Shown here: one piece after another, positions 19,093-26,459 of the stretch
Position numbering within the stretch: position 1 is the stretch's first letter
Layout of the letters: every line of letters starts with the position of its first letter
Assembly: GCF_026340655.1 (NCBI RefSeq)
Contig: NZ_JAPEOZ010000001.1
Span: forward strand, 7,440,001-7,504,000
Source: Streptomyces sp. NBC_01275
GTDB taxonomy: Bacteria > Actinomycetota > Actinomycetes > Streptomycetales > Streptomycetaceae
Direction of reading: 5' to 3'
Length of the DNA: 64,000 nucleotides
Notes under the pieces: model-generated
What the model was told of the DNA's origin: nothing
Databases searched by the model: none
What the model saw: only the letters and a program-made list of their open reading frames with translations
Position numbers and translations under genes: made by a program

Positions 19093-19922
19093 GGACGAGT
19101 CCCGCGGCCCGCGTCGGCCAGTACGCGGCCCTGCTGGCGTATCTGGTCTTCCTCGCCTTCCCCCTCCTGTGGCTGCTGTCCACCGCGTTCAAGCCGCCGC
19201 GCGAACTGGCGAGCCTGCACCCCACGTGGATCCCGATCCACCCCACCCTCGCCAACTTCCGCCAGGCCTTCGACGAACAGCCCCTGCTGCACGCCGCGTT
19301 CAACTCCCTGCTCGCCGCGCTCGGCGCCGCCGTGATCGCCGTGGCGCTCGCCACGCCGATGGCGTACGTCATGGCCCGCCACCGCACCCGCCTCGCCCGG
19401 GCCGCCACCGGATGGGTCGTGGTCAGCCAGGCCTTCCCCTTCGTGCTGGTGATCATCCCGCTGTTCCTGGTCCTGAAGAACCTCCGACTGATCGACTCCC
19501 TGCCGGGCCTGGTCATGGTGTACGTCGTGTGGGCGCTGCCGTTCGCGCTGTGGATGCTCGTCGGCTACGTCCGGGCCGTCCCCGTCGAGCTGGAGGAGGC
19601 GGCGGCGATCGACGGGGCCGGGCGGCTGCGGACGCTGGTGTCGGTGACGGCGCCGCTGCTCGCGCCGGGGATCGTGGCGACGGCGCTGTTCGCGTTCATC
19701 ACCGCGTGGAACGAGTTCTTCTTCGCGCTGGTGCTCCTGAAGACGCCTGAGAAACAGACGCTGCCGGTGATCCTGACCCACTTCATCGGAGCGGAGGGCG
19801 TGGCCGACCTCGGACCGCTGGCCGCGGCCGCCTTCCTCGCCACCCTCCCCTCGCTGGTGGTCTTCGCGGTCATCCAGCGGCGGATCACGGGCGGAATGCT
19901 CGCCGGGGCGGTGAAGAGCTGA
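19089..19922 (+). CDS. Sugar ABC transporter permease, MalG type
   Basis: A 277-residue permease, second of the importer pair. The EAA loop is VELEEAAAIDGAGRLRTLVSVTAP, followed by the typical AWNEFFFAL segment of MalG proteins. The GTG start overlaps the stop of the first permease (GTGA). A much longer upstream extension in this frame is a shadow reading of the preceding genes. Confidence 0.9.
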   Translation: MRTSPAARVGQYAALLAYLVFLAFPLLWLLSTAFKPPRELASLHPTWIPIHPTLANFRQAFDEQPLLHAAFNSLLAALGAAVIAVALATPMAYVMARHRTRLARAATGWVVVSQAFPFVLVIIPLFLVLKNLRLIDSLPGLVMVYVVWALPFALWMLVGYVRAVPVELEEAAAIDGAGRLRTLVSVTAPLLAPGIVATALFAFITAWNEFFFALVLLKTPEKQTLPVILTHFIGAEGVADLGPLAAAAFLATLPSLVVFAVIQRRITGGMLAGAVKS

Positions 19923-21208
19923 TGCGGACCAGACCGATCCTCCTGGCGTCACTGGCGTTTCTGCTGCTCCTGGCGGGCTGCTCGTCGGGCGGCGGTGCGC
20001 AGGGCGACGGCCGGATCACCCTCCGCTTCCAGTCCCTGGCCTGGCAGGAGGAGTCGGTCCGGGCCAACAAGGAACTGGTCGCGGAGTGGAACGCCGCCCA
20101 CCCGGACGTCAAGGTCGAGTACCTCCAGGGGAGTTGGGACAGCGTCCACGACCAGCTCCTGACCTCCTTCGAGGGCGGCGAGGCCCCGGACGTCATCCAC
20201 GACGCCTCCGACGACCTCGCGGACTTCGCCTACGGCGGCTACCTCGCCGATCTGACCGACCTGCTGCCCGCCCGTCTGAAGTCCGACATCCCGCAGCGCA
20301 GTTGGGAGACGACGACCTTCGGCGACGGCGTCTACGGCGTGCCCTTCCTCCAGGAGCCGCGGGTCCTCGTCGCCGACGCGACCTGGCTCAGAAGCTCCGG
20401 CGTCCGCATCCCGACCCCCGAACACCCGTGGACCTGGACGGAGTTCAGGAAGATCGCCAAGCAGCTCAGCGGCGACGGGAAGTACGGGGTGGCCTGGCCG
20501 CTGAAGGAGCCCGTGTCCGCCACGCTCAACCTCTCCCTGTCGGCGGGCGGCCGGCTCTTCCACCGGGGCGCCGACGGCAAGGTCACCGTCCGCTTCGAGG
20601 CCGGCGACGAGGTCGTGCCGCGCACGGTCCACGACCAGGTCGACACCGACCACAGCGCCTCGCCCACCACCCTGGGCAGCGGCGGCTCGGACACGCTGCC
20701 CGGCCTCTTCGGCGGCAAGTACGCCATGGTCCCGCTCGGGTTCTCCTACCGTCAGCAGATCGCCCAGCAGGCCCCGAAGGGCTTCGACTGGCAGGTGCTG
20801 CCCGCCCCGGCCGGCGCCGACGGCCTCGCCCAGGGCGTCAGCCCGCAGACCCTGTCCATCGCCGAGGACAGCCCGCACAAGAAGGAGGCCGCCCGGTTCG
20901 TCGACTTCCTGCTCCGGCCGAAGAACATGGTGCGCCTCGCCCTGGGCGACTGGATGCTGCCGACCGGGACCAAGGCGCTCGCGGACCCGGCCCTGCACAC
21001 GACGAAGGACGGCTGGGCGACCGGCACCGCCCTCGCCGCGTATCTGCGCCCCGCGCCCGCGCAGTCGGTCCGCGGCTACCCGGAGTGGAAGGACAAGGTG
21101 GCGACCCCGGCCTTCCAGGAGTACTACAGCGGGGCGATCGACCTCGGTGAGCTGCGGAAACGGCTGGAAACGGACGGAAACCTGGTGCTGGCCCGCTACC
21201 AGCGCTGA
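19922..21208 (+). CDS. Sugar ABC transporter substrate-binding lipoprotein
   Basis: A 428-residue extracellular solute-binding protein, family 1. The signal peptide ends in the lipobox LLAGC, so the mature protein is lipid-anchored outside the membrane. LRFQSLAWQEESVRANKELVAEW and GGEAPDVIHDA are typical of this family, and WMLPTGTKAL lies near the end. The ATG shares one base with the preceding stop (TGATG). No sugar can be named: no glycosidase or LacI gene is next to the operon. Confidence 0.9.
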   Translation: MRTRPILLASLAFLLLLAGCSSGGGAQGDGRITLRFQSLAWQEESVRANKELVAEWNAAHPDVKVEYLQGSWDSVHDQLLTSFEGGEAPDVIHDASDDLADFAYGGYLADLTDLLPARLKSDIPQRSWETTTFGDGVYGVPFLQEPRVLVADATWLRSSGVRIPTPEHPWTWTEFRKIAKQLSGDGKYGVAWPLKEPVSATLNLSLSAGGRLFHRGADGKVTVRFEAGDEVVPRTVHDQVDTDHSASPTTLGSGGSDTLPGLFGGKYAMVPLGFSYRQQIAQQAPKGFDWQVLPAPAGADGLAQGVSPQTLSIAEDSPHKKEAARFVDFLLRPKNMVRLALGDWMLPTGTKALADPALHTTKDGWATGTALAAYLRPAPAQSVRGYPEWKDKVATPAFQEYYSGAIDLGELRKRLETDGNLVLARYQR

Positions 21209-21225
21209 GGGCGGGCCCGACGCGT

Positions 21226-22128
21226 TCAAGGGACGGAGGGACCGGTGAGGTACTGGCCCTTTCCGTCGTACGGCCAGACATTGGGGACGCAGCCGAACAT
21301 GCCCTTGATCTGCTGCATCATCGCGGGGGCCGGTTTGCCCGGGCCGGGGCAGCCGACGTGGCCGTGGCCGAGGAAGTGGCCGACCTCGTGGTTGACGATC
21401 AGCGCGCGGTAGGCCGTGACGTCCTTGGCGTAGACGGGGGTGGCCAGCAGCCAGCGTCGGAGGTTGACCATGACGTTCTTGCCCACGCTGCAGTTGACCT
21501 CGCCGCCGGTGTCCAGCCCGTACTCCCCGCAGATCTCGTCCACGGTGCCGGGCGTCGCCACCCGTACGGAGAAGTCGACCGTACCGCTCGACACCCGCTG
21601 GAACGCCGAGTGGCCGTCCGCCGTCCAGCCCCGCGGATCGGCCAGGATGATCTCCACCTGCCGGGCGACGGTCGCGGCGGACAGCTTCAGGCCGTCCTCG
21701 ACGTCGACCCGGTAGCGCAGGGCGGTCCCCTTGCCCACTGCGGCGCTGCCGCCGGACGCGGTGGTGAACGTGCCCGGTCCGGTGGCCGGGATGTCGGGCT
21801 CGGAGGGAGCGTCGGGGGAGGACCTCGAGGACGGGCTCGAGGACGGGCTCGCGGAGGGACTCGCCGAGGGGCTCGACGGGGGCTCGGCGGTGCGCGTCCC
21901 GCCGGTGGCGGCGGAGCTGGATCCCGTGCGCCCGGTGGGCTCGGCCCCGGCGGCGCCGCCTGCGCCCGGTGACGTCCAGCCCACGGCCGCGAAACCGGCG
22001 GCGCCCAGGACGGTCAGCGCGGCGAGCCCGCCCCACAGCGGCCCCCTCCGGCCGTGCCGGACGGAGGCGTGCGAAGCACCCCTCCGACGGCGACGGGTGC
22101 GGGAAGGAGTTGCTTTGTGCGCGGTCAT
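21226..22128 (-). CDS. Secreted DUF3152 protein with metzincin-like zinc motif
   Basis: A 300-residue exported protein. An Arg-rich N-terminus precedes one hydrophobic segment (LWGGLAALTVLGAAGFAAVG), then a Ser/Pro-rich linker (about residues 75-115), then a DUF3152 domain. The domain carries HEVGHFLGHGH (H247, H251, H257), an exact HExxHxxGxxH zinc-protease signature, and four cysteines (EICGEYG, VNCSVG, VGCPG, FGCVP). It is probably an extracellular zinc peptidase, although activity of this family is not established to my knowledge. It converges on the lipoprotein gene with a gap of 17 bp. Confidence 0.82.
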   Translation of the reverse strand: MTAHKATPSRTRRRRRGASHASVRHGRRGPLWGGLAALTVLGAAGFAAVGWTSPGAGGAAGAEPTGRTGSSSAATGGTRTAEPPSSPSASPSASPSSSPSSRSSPDAPSEPDIPATGPGTFTTASGGSAAVGKGTALRYRVDVEDGLKLSAATVARQVEIILADPRGWTADGHSAFQRVSSGTVDFSVRVATPGTVDEICGEYGLDTGGEVNCSVGKNVMVNLRRWLLATPVYAKDVTAYRALIVNHEVGHFLGHGHVGCPGPGKPAPAMMQQIKGMFGCVPNVWPYDGKGQYLTGPSVP

Positions 22129-22140
22129 GGTCGTTCAGGT

Positions 22141-22227
22141 TGTGATCGCGATGTGATCGGATCTGGCTCGAACGATAACGGAAGGATAACGACCCGGCCG
22201 GTGTGGGTTCATATGATCATCTGGTAA
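22141..22227. promoter_or_regulatory. Direct repeats spaced 11 bp upstream of the response regulator gene
   Basis: Two pairs of direct repeats lie in the divergent promoter region. TGTGATCG occurs at 22141 and 22152, and GATAACG at 22174 and 22185, both with an 11-bp period. A single GGTAAC follows at about 22223. OmpR/PhoB-type regulators usually bind two direct half-sites 11 bp apart; for AfsQ1 a GTnAC-n6-GTnAC site has been described. Read on the other strand, GATAACG is CGTTATC, close to that half-site. Confidence 0.5.
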
Positions 22228-22268
22228 CAGTGCCCCGGTCGGGCGGAGGGCCTACGGATACTGAGCGC

Positions 22269-22961
22269 ATGCCACGCGTTCTGCTGATCGAAGACGACCG
22301 TGCCGTGCGGGAAGGCGTCGCTCTCGCCCTGCGCCGCCAGGGCCACGAGGTCGCCGCCGTCGAGACCGGCGAGGACGGGCTGGAGCGGCTGCGGTCCTTC
22401 CGGCCGGACGTCGTGGTGCTGGACCTGATGCTGCCCGGCCTGCCCGGCCTGGACGTGTGCCGGGGGATGCGCGCCCTCGACCCGACCCTGCCGATCATCA
22501 TGGCCACCGCGCGGGGCGACGACGAGGACATCGTCGTAGGACTGGAGGCCGGAGCCGACGACTACGTCGTCAAACCCGTGCAGGCCAGGGTGCTTCAGGC
22601 GCGGATCCGCGCGGTGCTGCGCCGGGCGGCCGGCGCGCCCGCCGAGGGCGGCATACCGAAGATCGACACCTACGGGGACCTGGCCATCGACCGGGCCGGC
22701 CTCTCGGTCGCCCGGCAGGGCGCGCCGGTCGCGCTCGCACCCTCCGAACTGCGGCTGCTGCTGACCCTGTCCGCCTCGCCCGGCCAGGTCTTCAGCCGGC
22801 AGCAACTTCTGGAAGCGGTCTGGGAACACAGTTACCACGGGGACGCGCGCCTGGTGGACGCCTGCGTCAAACGGCTGCGCTCCAAGATGGGCGAGCCGCC
22901 GCGCGAGCCCCGCTACATCCAGACCGTGCGCGGCTTCGGCTACCGGTTCGCGGCGCGGTGA
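22269..22961 (+). CDS. OmpR-family response regulator, AfsQ1-like
   Basis: A 230-residue two-component regulator. The receiver domain (1-120) has the acidic pair D9/D10, phospho-acceptor D52 in VVVLDLMLPGLPG and K102 in DYVVKPVQ. The winged-helix effector domain (from about 135) contains APSELRLLLTLSASPGQVFSRQQLLEAVW and ends RYIQTVRGFGYRF. The overall sequence is close to AfsQ1 of S. coelicolor, but the neighbouring genes do not include sigQ, so I give no symbol. It is followed by its kinase gene with a GTGA overlap. Confidence 0.92.
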   Translation: MPRVLLIEDDRAVREGVALALRRQGHEVAAVETGEDGLERLRSFRPDVVVLDLMLPGLPGLDVCRGMRALDPTLPIIMATARGDDEDIVVGLEAGADDYVVKPVQARVLQARIRAVLRRAAGAPAEGGIPKIDTYGDLAIDRAGLSVARQGAPVALAPSELRLLLTLSASPGQVFSRQQLLEAVWEHSYHGDARLVDACVKRLRSKMGEPPREPRYIQTVRGFGYRFAAR

Positions 22962-24535
22962 GGAACGCGGCGAAGGGCTCGACGCGGCAGGCGCCGGCGA
23001 AGGGCTCGAGGACGACTGCGGCGAAGGGCTCGCTGCGTGGTCGGGTCCGGGTGCCCCAACTGCGCGGTCTGCGCGTGCGGTTGGTGGTGGCGTTCGCGCT
23101 GGTCGCCGCGGTCACCGCCGCCTCCACCGGCGCCCTGACCTTCCGCGAGGCGCGCACCGGCGTGCTCCAGCAGAGCCAGGACACGGTGATCAGGCTGCTG
23201 CGCACCCAGGTCGACCGGCTCGCCCCCACCCTGTTCTTCCCGCCGGTCGAGCCCGAACTGGAGCGGTTCGCGGTCGCCGTGGCCGACACCGAACCGGCCG
23301 GGGCCTGGCGCGTCCTCGTCGCCTACGGCGATCTGAGCGCCACCTCCGTCCCCGACGACCCGTTCGGAGAGCTGACGCCCGCGCTGCGCAAGGCCGTCGA
23401 CGCCAGCTCGGCAACCGTCTTCCAGCGGGTGGACAGCGGCGACCACACCTCGCTCGTCGTCGGCATGTCGGTCCTCTTCGCCGTCTCCGACGCCGCGGCC
23501 GACGCCGAGGGCGCGACCCGCACCGGCGTCCAGGTGTTCCTGACGGTGCCGCAGACCACGGAACGGGCCTACGTCGATGCCCTGGTCGTCGCCGCCGAGC
23601 GGGCCACGGTGCCCGCGCTCGCCCTGGCCGTGCTGCTCGCGCTGCTCGCCGCGCGCGGGGTGCTGCGGCCGGTGCGGGCGCTGCGCAGCGCCACCCGCAG
23701 CATCGCCGAGGGACGCCTGGACACCCGGCTCGCGGTCGACGGATCGGACGAACTCGCCGATCTGTCCCACACGTTCAACGAGACGGCCGCCGCGCTGGAG
23801 GAGTCGGTGGCCGAACTGCGCGGCCTGGAGGCCCGGGCCCGCCGGTTCGCCGCGGACGTCTCGCACGAGCTGCGCACCCCGCTGGCCGCCATGTCGGCGG
23901 TCACCGACGTCCTCGACGAGGACGCCGCCGGCCTGGACCCGGACACCGCCACCGCGGTCCGGCTGATCAGCGAGGAGACCGTGAAACTGGCCCGGCTGGT
24001 GGACGACCTGATGGAGATCTCCCGGTTCGACGCGGGCGCGGCGGTGCTGCACCTGGACGAGATCGACCTCGCCGAGTCCCTGCGCCGCACGCTCGCCGCC
24101 CGCGGCTGGACCGACCTGGTCGACACCGACCTGCCGCCGCCCGACGCCCTGCGCGCCCGCGTCGACCCGCGCCGCCTCGACGTCGTCGTCGCCAACCTGA
24201 CCGGCAACGCCCTCCGGCACGGCGCCCGCCCGGTCCTTCTGCGCCTGTACGAGGGCGCCGGGCCCGGCGTCGAACGGAGGGCGGTCATCGAGGTGTCGGA
24301 CAGCGGCCCCGGCATCCCCGACCACGTGTTGCCGCATGTCTTCGAGCGTTTCTACAAGTCGGACGTCGCCCGCACCCGCACCGAGGGCAGCGGCCTGGGC
24401 CTCGCGATCGCCGCGGAGAACGTCCGGGTGCACGGCGGCGCCGTCCGCGCCGCGAACCGGCCCGAGGGCGGCGCGGTCTTCACCGTCGAGATCCCGCTGC
24501 GCGGCGACGAGCCGCCCCAGGAGGGCCCATGCTGA
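22958..24535 (+). CDS. Sensor histidine kinase
   Basis: A 525-residue membrane kinase, partner of the preceding regulator. Order: cytoplasmic N-terminus with three AKGS repeats, transmembrane segment (LVVAFALVAAVTAAS), extracytoplasmic sensor domain of about 150 residues, second transmembrane segment (LALAVLLALLAARGVL), HAMP (RPVRALRSATRSIAEGRLDTRL), H-box DVSHELRTPLAAMS with H303, N-box, and G-boxes DSGPGIPDHVLPHVFERFYK and GSGLGLAIA. The GTG start overlaps the regulator stop. The signal sensed is unknown. Confidence 0.92.
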   Translation: MRNAAKGSTRQAPAKGSRTTAAKGSLRGRVRVPQLRGLRVRLVVAFALVAAVTAASTGALTFREARTGVLQQSQDTVIRLLRTQVDRLAPTLFFPPVEPELERFAVAVADTEPAGAWRVLVAYGDLSATSVPDDPFGELTPALRKAVDASSATVFQRVDSGDHTSLVVGMSVLFAVSDAAADAEGATRTGVQVFLTVPQTTERAYVDALVVAAERATVPALALAVLLALLAARGVLRPVRALRSATRSIAEGRLDTRLAVDGSDELADLSHTFNETAAALEESVAELRGLEARARRFAADVSHELRTPLAAMSAVTDVLDEDAAGLDPDTATAVRLISEETVKLARLVDDLMEISRFDAGAAVLHLDEIDLAESLRRTLAARGWTDLVDTDLPPPDALRARVDPRRLDVVVANLTGNALRHGARPVLLRLYEGAGPGVERRAVIEVSDSGPGIPDHVLPHVFERFYKSDVARTRTEGSGLGLAIAAENVRVHGGAVRAANRPEGGAVFTVEIPLRGDEPPQEGPC

Positions 24536-25101
24536 AAGCCGTACGCCGGTCCGCGCCGCCGCTTCTTCTCGTCGCCGCCCTGGGCGCGCTCACCTCCTGC
24601 GGCATCCCCACGACCGGCGTGGTCGAGGCGGGCGGTCCGGCCGGCGGGGTCGTGCCGAGGACGCGGGTGTACTTCGTGTGGGACGGCGCCCTGATCGACG
24701 TCTCCCGCGAGACGGCGACGCCGGGCGACGTCGAGACCGCCGTACGGCTGCTGCTTCAGGGGCCGACCCGTAAGGAGATGACCGGGGGCCTCGCCACCCT
24801 GCTGCCCACGCCCCTGTCGACCGCGGTCCCCGCCGCCCCGGACCCGAACGGCCCCACCCAGGCGGCGCAGGAGGCCGGTACGCCGGACTCCGTGAAGGTG
24901 ACGGCGAGGGAGGACCGCGTCACCATCGAACTGTCCGCCCCGGTGGGGAAGTTGAGCGATCTCGCGGCGGCCCAGGTCATCTGCACGGCCGTCGCGGCAC
25001 AGCGCGTCGCCGACCCCGGGTCCCCGCCCGCGCCGGTGACCGTCACGGTCCCGGCCGGCCGACGAGTGGAGGGAACCGGCGCGGACTGCCCCGACGGCTA
25101 G
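24529..25101 (+). CDS. GerMN-domain lipoprotein
   Basis: A 190-residue lipoprotein with lipobox LTSCG after a short signal peptide (about residues 1-25), then a GerMN-type domain (VYFVWDGALIDVSRETATPGDVETAVRLLLQGPT and VTIELSAP). It overlaps the histidine kinase gene by 7 nt, so the three genes form one operon. By analogy with other actinobacterial kinase-lipoprotein operons it may modulate the sensor at the membrane surface; that is inference. Confidence 0.78.
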   Translation: MLKAVRRSAPPLLLVAALGALTSCGIPTTGVVEAGGPAGGVVPRTRVYFVWDGALIDVSRETATPGDVETAVRLLLQGPTRKEMTGGLATLLPTPLSTAVPAAPDPNGPTQAAQEAGTPDSVKVTAREDRVTIELSAPVGKLSDLAAAQVICTAVAAQRVADPGSPPAPVTVTVPAGRRVEGTGADCPDG

Positions 25102-25152
25102 GACCTGTAGTCCGGGCCATGCCGCGGACGCGGGGCTGCCGGATATTCACGT

Positions 25153-25188
25153 TGCACGAGACGTATCGTCTCGCCTAGCGTGACTGTC
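25153..25188 (+). promoter_or_regulatory. mgt promoter with operator-like inverted repeat, probably leaderless
   Basis: A -35-like TTGCAC (25153-25158) and a -10-like TAGCGT (25176-25181) are 17 bp apart. The spacer contains the inverted repeat CGAGACG-TAT-CGTCTCG (25157-25173), a typical TetR-family operator shape. The -10 box ends 7 nt before ATG 25189, so transcription would start at or next to the start codon. A repressor bound here would cover the core promoter. Confidence 0.65.
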
Positions 25189-26394
25189 ATGACCAGTCGC
25201 CCCGCGCATGTCGCCATGTTCTCCATCGCCGCCCACGGCCATGTGAACCCCAGCCTGGAAGTGATCCGCGAACTCGTCGCGCGCGGACACCGGGTCACGT
25301 ACGCCGTCCCGCCCGTCCTCGCCGAGAAGGCGGCCTCCACCGGCGCCGAGGTGAGGCCGTGGCGCTCGACGCTGCCCTCGCCCGACGACGACCCCTCGGC
25401 CTGGGGGACCACCCTCCTCGACCACGTGGAACCCTTCCTGGCCGACGCGATCCAGGCGCTGCCCCAGCTGACCGAGGCCTACGCCGGGGACGTGCCCGAC
25501 CTCGTCCTGCACGACATCACGTCCTACCCGGCCCGGGTCCTCGCCCACCGCTGGGGCGTCCCCGCGATCTCCCTCTCACCGAACCTCGTCGCCTGGGAGG
25601 GCTACGAGGAGGAGGTCGCCGAGCCGATGTGGGCGCAGCCCAGGAAGACCGAACGCGGACAGGCCTACTACGCCCGTTTCCACGCCTGGCTGGAGGAGAA
25701 CGGGATCACCGAGCACCCCGACTCCTTCGTCGGCCGCCCCGCCCGCTCCCTCGTGCTGATCCCGCGGGCGTTGCAGCCCCAGGCCGACCGGGTCGACGCG
25801 CGCGTGCACACGTTCGTCGGCGCCTGCCTGGGCGACCGCGCGGCCGAGGGCGACTGGACGCGGCCGGCGGACGCGGAGAGGGTCGTGCTCGTCTCGCTGG
25901 GATCGGCCTTCACCGACCGGCCCGACTTCTACCGGGAGTGCGTGCGGGCCTTCGGCGAGCTGCCCGGCTGGCGCCTGGTGCTCCAGATCGGCAGGCATGT
26001 CGACCCCGGTGCGCTGGGCGTCGTACCGGACACCGTCGAAGTGCGCTCCTGGGTACCCCAGTTGGCGGTCCTGAAGCAGGCCGACCTGTTCGTCACCCAC
26101 GCCGGCGCGGGCGGCAGCCAGGAGGGGCTGGCGACGGCGACGCCGATGATCGCCGTACCGCAGGCCGCGGACCAGTTCGGCAACGCGGACGTACTGCAGG
26201 CGCTCGGCGTGGCCCGGCGGCTGGACACGCAGGAGACGAGCGCCGAGGCACTGCGGGAGGCCGCCCTCGCACTGGTCGACGACCCGGAGGTCGCCCGTCG
26301 GCTCAAGGACGTCCAGGCGGAGATGGCCGAGGAGGGCGGCACTCATCGGGCCGCCGACCTCATCGAGGCCGAACTCCGCGCGCGGCGCGCATGA
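25189..26394 (+). CDS. mgt: Macrolide glycosyltransferase
   Basis: A 401-residue GT1-family enzyme nearly identical in pattern to Mgt of S. lividans, which inactivates macrolides by adding glucose from UDP-glucose. Signature parts are [20 protein letters not shown] at the N-terminus, [15 protein letters not shown] in the middle, and [20 protein letters not shown] followed by [18 protein letters not shown] in the nucleotide-binding half. The start at ATG 25189 is chosen over GTG 25180 because the GTG overlaps the -10 box. It converges on an MMPL exporter gene. Confidence 0.92.
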   Translation: MTSRPAHVAMFSIAAHGHVNPSLEVIRELVARGHRVTYAVPPVLAEKAASTGAEVRPWRSTLPSPDDDPSAWGTTLLDHVEPFLADAIQALPQLTEAYAGDVPDLVLHDITSYPARVLAHRWGVPAISLSPNLVAWEGYEEEVAEPMWAQPRKTERGQAYYARFHAWLEENGITEHPDSFVGRPARSLVLIPRALQPQADRVDARVHTFVGACLGDRAAEGDWTRPADAERVVLVSLGSAFTDRPDFYRECVRAFGELPGWRLVLQIGRHVDPGALGVVPDTVEVRSWVPQLAVLKQADLFVTHAGAGGSQEGLATATPMIAVPQAADQFGNADVLQALGVARRLDTQETSAEALREAALALVDDPEVARRLKDVQAEMAEEGGTHRAADLIEAELRARRA

Positions 26395-26395
26395 G

Positions 26396-26436
26396 TGAGG
26401 GCCCGTTGGCTCCCCCGGGATGCCAACGGGCCCTCA
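26396..26436. terminator. Bidirectional terminator hairpin between mgt and MMPL genes
   Basis: A perfect 15-bp stem (TGAGGGCCCGTTGGC pairing with GCCAACGGGCCCTCA) encloses an 11-nt loop. It starts 2 nt after the mgt stop and ends 23 bp before the stop of the convergent MMPL gene, so it can serve both transcripts. No clear U-run follows, as is common in this GC-rich genus. Confidence 0.9.
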
Positions 26437-26459
26437 GATCAAGGGAGTCGAAGGGGACG

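Noticed and set aside
25180..25188. GTG 25180 as the mgt start
   Set aside because: The codon overlaps the -10 box, and family alignment begins at the ATG 25189.
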